From the NCBI GenBank assembly GCA_955651735.1, contig CATPAM010000294.1, forward strand, positions 1-6,076: a stretch of DNA of 6,076 nt, given 5' to 3'. A model generated the notes under the pieces. It ran no database searches and was not told the DNA's origin. It saw only the letters and a list, made by a program, of their open reading frames with translations. The DNA is from Candidatus Acidiferrales bacterium. Its GTDB lineage: Bacteria > Acidobacteriota > Terriglobia > Acidiferrales > UBA7541. Every line of letters starts with the position of its first letter. The first letter of the stretch is position 1. Below are positions 5,688 to 6,076 of the stretch, piece after piece. The translations under genes and the position numbers were made by a program.

Positions 5688-6076
5688 ATGAAGAGAGTTT
5701 TACTCGTTTGCGTTTTTGGGCTGGCAAGCGTTTGTCTGGCTTTATTCCCGAGAGCTGTGGGGCAGCCCCCAAGCGCCGCGCCGCAATTCACGGAGGATGG
5801 GAAACTGGTGCGGCCCGAAGGCTATCGGAAATGGGTCTACGTTTCATCGGGCTACGGGATGAGCTACAGCCAAAGCCCTGATGGAATGCAAATGTTCACG
5901 AACGTTTTCGTCACGCCTGCTGCGTACGACTCCTTTGTGGCCAACGGCAAATGGCCGGACAAAACGATGTTCGTGCTGGAAGTTTATGAGTCGACGTCGC
6001 GCGGCTCCATCAACAAGCACGGCAGCTATCAAACGGAGTTGTCCGGCCTGGACGTGGAAGTAAAAGATGAAACGCG
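5688..6076 (+). CDS. Cytochrome P460-like exported protein, N-terminal part (3' end outside window)
   Basis: 129 residues are visible before the window ends. Residues 1-25 look like a Sec signal peptide (MKRVLLVCVFGLASVCLALF, then a possible AVG cleavage before Q26), placing the protein in the periplasm. Mature features match the cytochrome P460 domain: LVRPEGYRKWVYVSSGYGMSY (about 40-60), FTNVFVTPAAYDSFVANGKWPDKTMFVLEVYES (about 70-102) and a following Gly/Ser-rich strand. Characterised P460 proteins are periplasmic c-type haem enzymes with an unusual lysine-haem cross-link that oxidise hydroxylamine or bind NO. Many family members in heterotrophs have no known role. The CxxCH haem site would lie near the C-terminus, beyond the window, so whether this one carries haem cannot be judged. 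The ATG is supported by AAGGAG 5 nt upstream. It is divergent from the membrane-protein gene and probably controlled through the palindrome at 5631-5655. Confidence 0.8.
   Translation, partial: MKRVLLVCVFGLASVCLALFPRAVGQPPSAAPQFTEDGKLVRPEGYRKWVYVSSGYGMSYSQSPDGMQMFTNVFVTPAAYDSFVANGKWPDKTMFVLEVYESTSRGSINKHGSYQTELSGLDVEVKDET

Noticed and set aside
1..6076. tRNA, rRNA, CRISPR array, insertion sequence, phage or defence genes
   Set aside because: No array-like repeats, transposase motifs, terminal inverted repeats or RNA-gene sequences were seen on either strand.

Overview
The window is about 60% G+C and densely packed with ordinary-looking bacterial genes. There are six protein-coding genes, no RNA genes, no mobile elements and no CRISPR array. 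The organism is most likely a member of the Acidobacteriota or a similar soil heterotroph. That is an inference from three things: a Tat-exported sugar isomerase/epimerase-like protein, a cytochrome P460-like exported protein, and starts lacking Shine-Dalgarno (SD) sites placed directly behind -10 boxes. Nothing in the sequence fixes the taxon.

Layout, left to right. Positions 1-582 (+) hold the C-terminal half of a histidinol-phosphate aminotransferase (HisC). It runs tail-to-tail into a short-type alpha-glucan phosphorylase on the minus strand (579 to about 2363 or 2423), and the two stop codons overlap by 4 bp. A divergent intergenic region of about 150-200 bp follows. Next, on the plus strand, come a Tat-signal xylose-isomerase-like TIM-barrel protein (2571-3527) and, 62 bp later, a family III (CaiB/BaiF) CoA-transferase (3590-4753). 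The latter has its own apparent TATAAT promoter and looks leaderless. A membrane-anchored protein with a YpmS-like C-terminal domain lies on the minus strand (4778-5494), tail-to-tail with the CoA-transferase. A 193-bp divergent intergenic region with two dyad elements separates it from a cytochrome P460-like exported protein (5688 to the window end, cut off).

The genes do not form one obvious pathway. They cover histidine biosynthesis, glycogen/maltodextrin breakdown, a probable periplasmic sugar-modifying enzyme, acyl-CoA chemistry, an envelope protein and a periplasmic haem-type protein. Strand switches split them into at least four transcription units. I do not see a new multi-gene system here. 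The points most worth a second look are regulatory: a 25-bp near-perfect palindrome over the probable P460 promoter, a 13-bp palindrome at the -35 position of the CoA-transferase promoter, and the pattern of leaderless starts. The uncharacterised envelope protein at 4778-5494 is the least explained gene.
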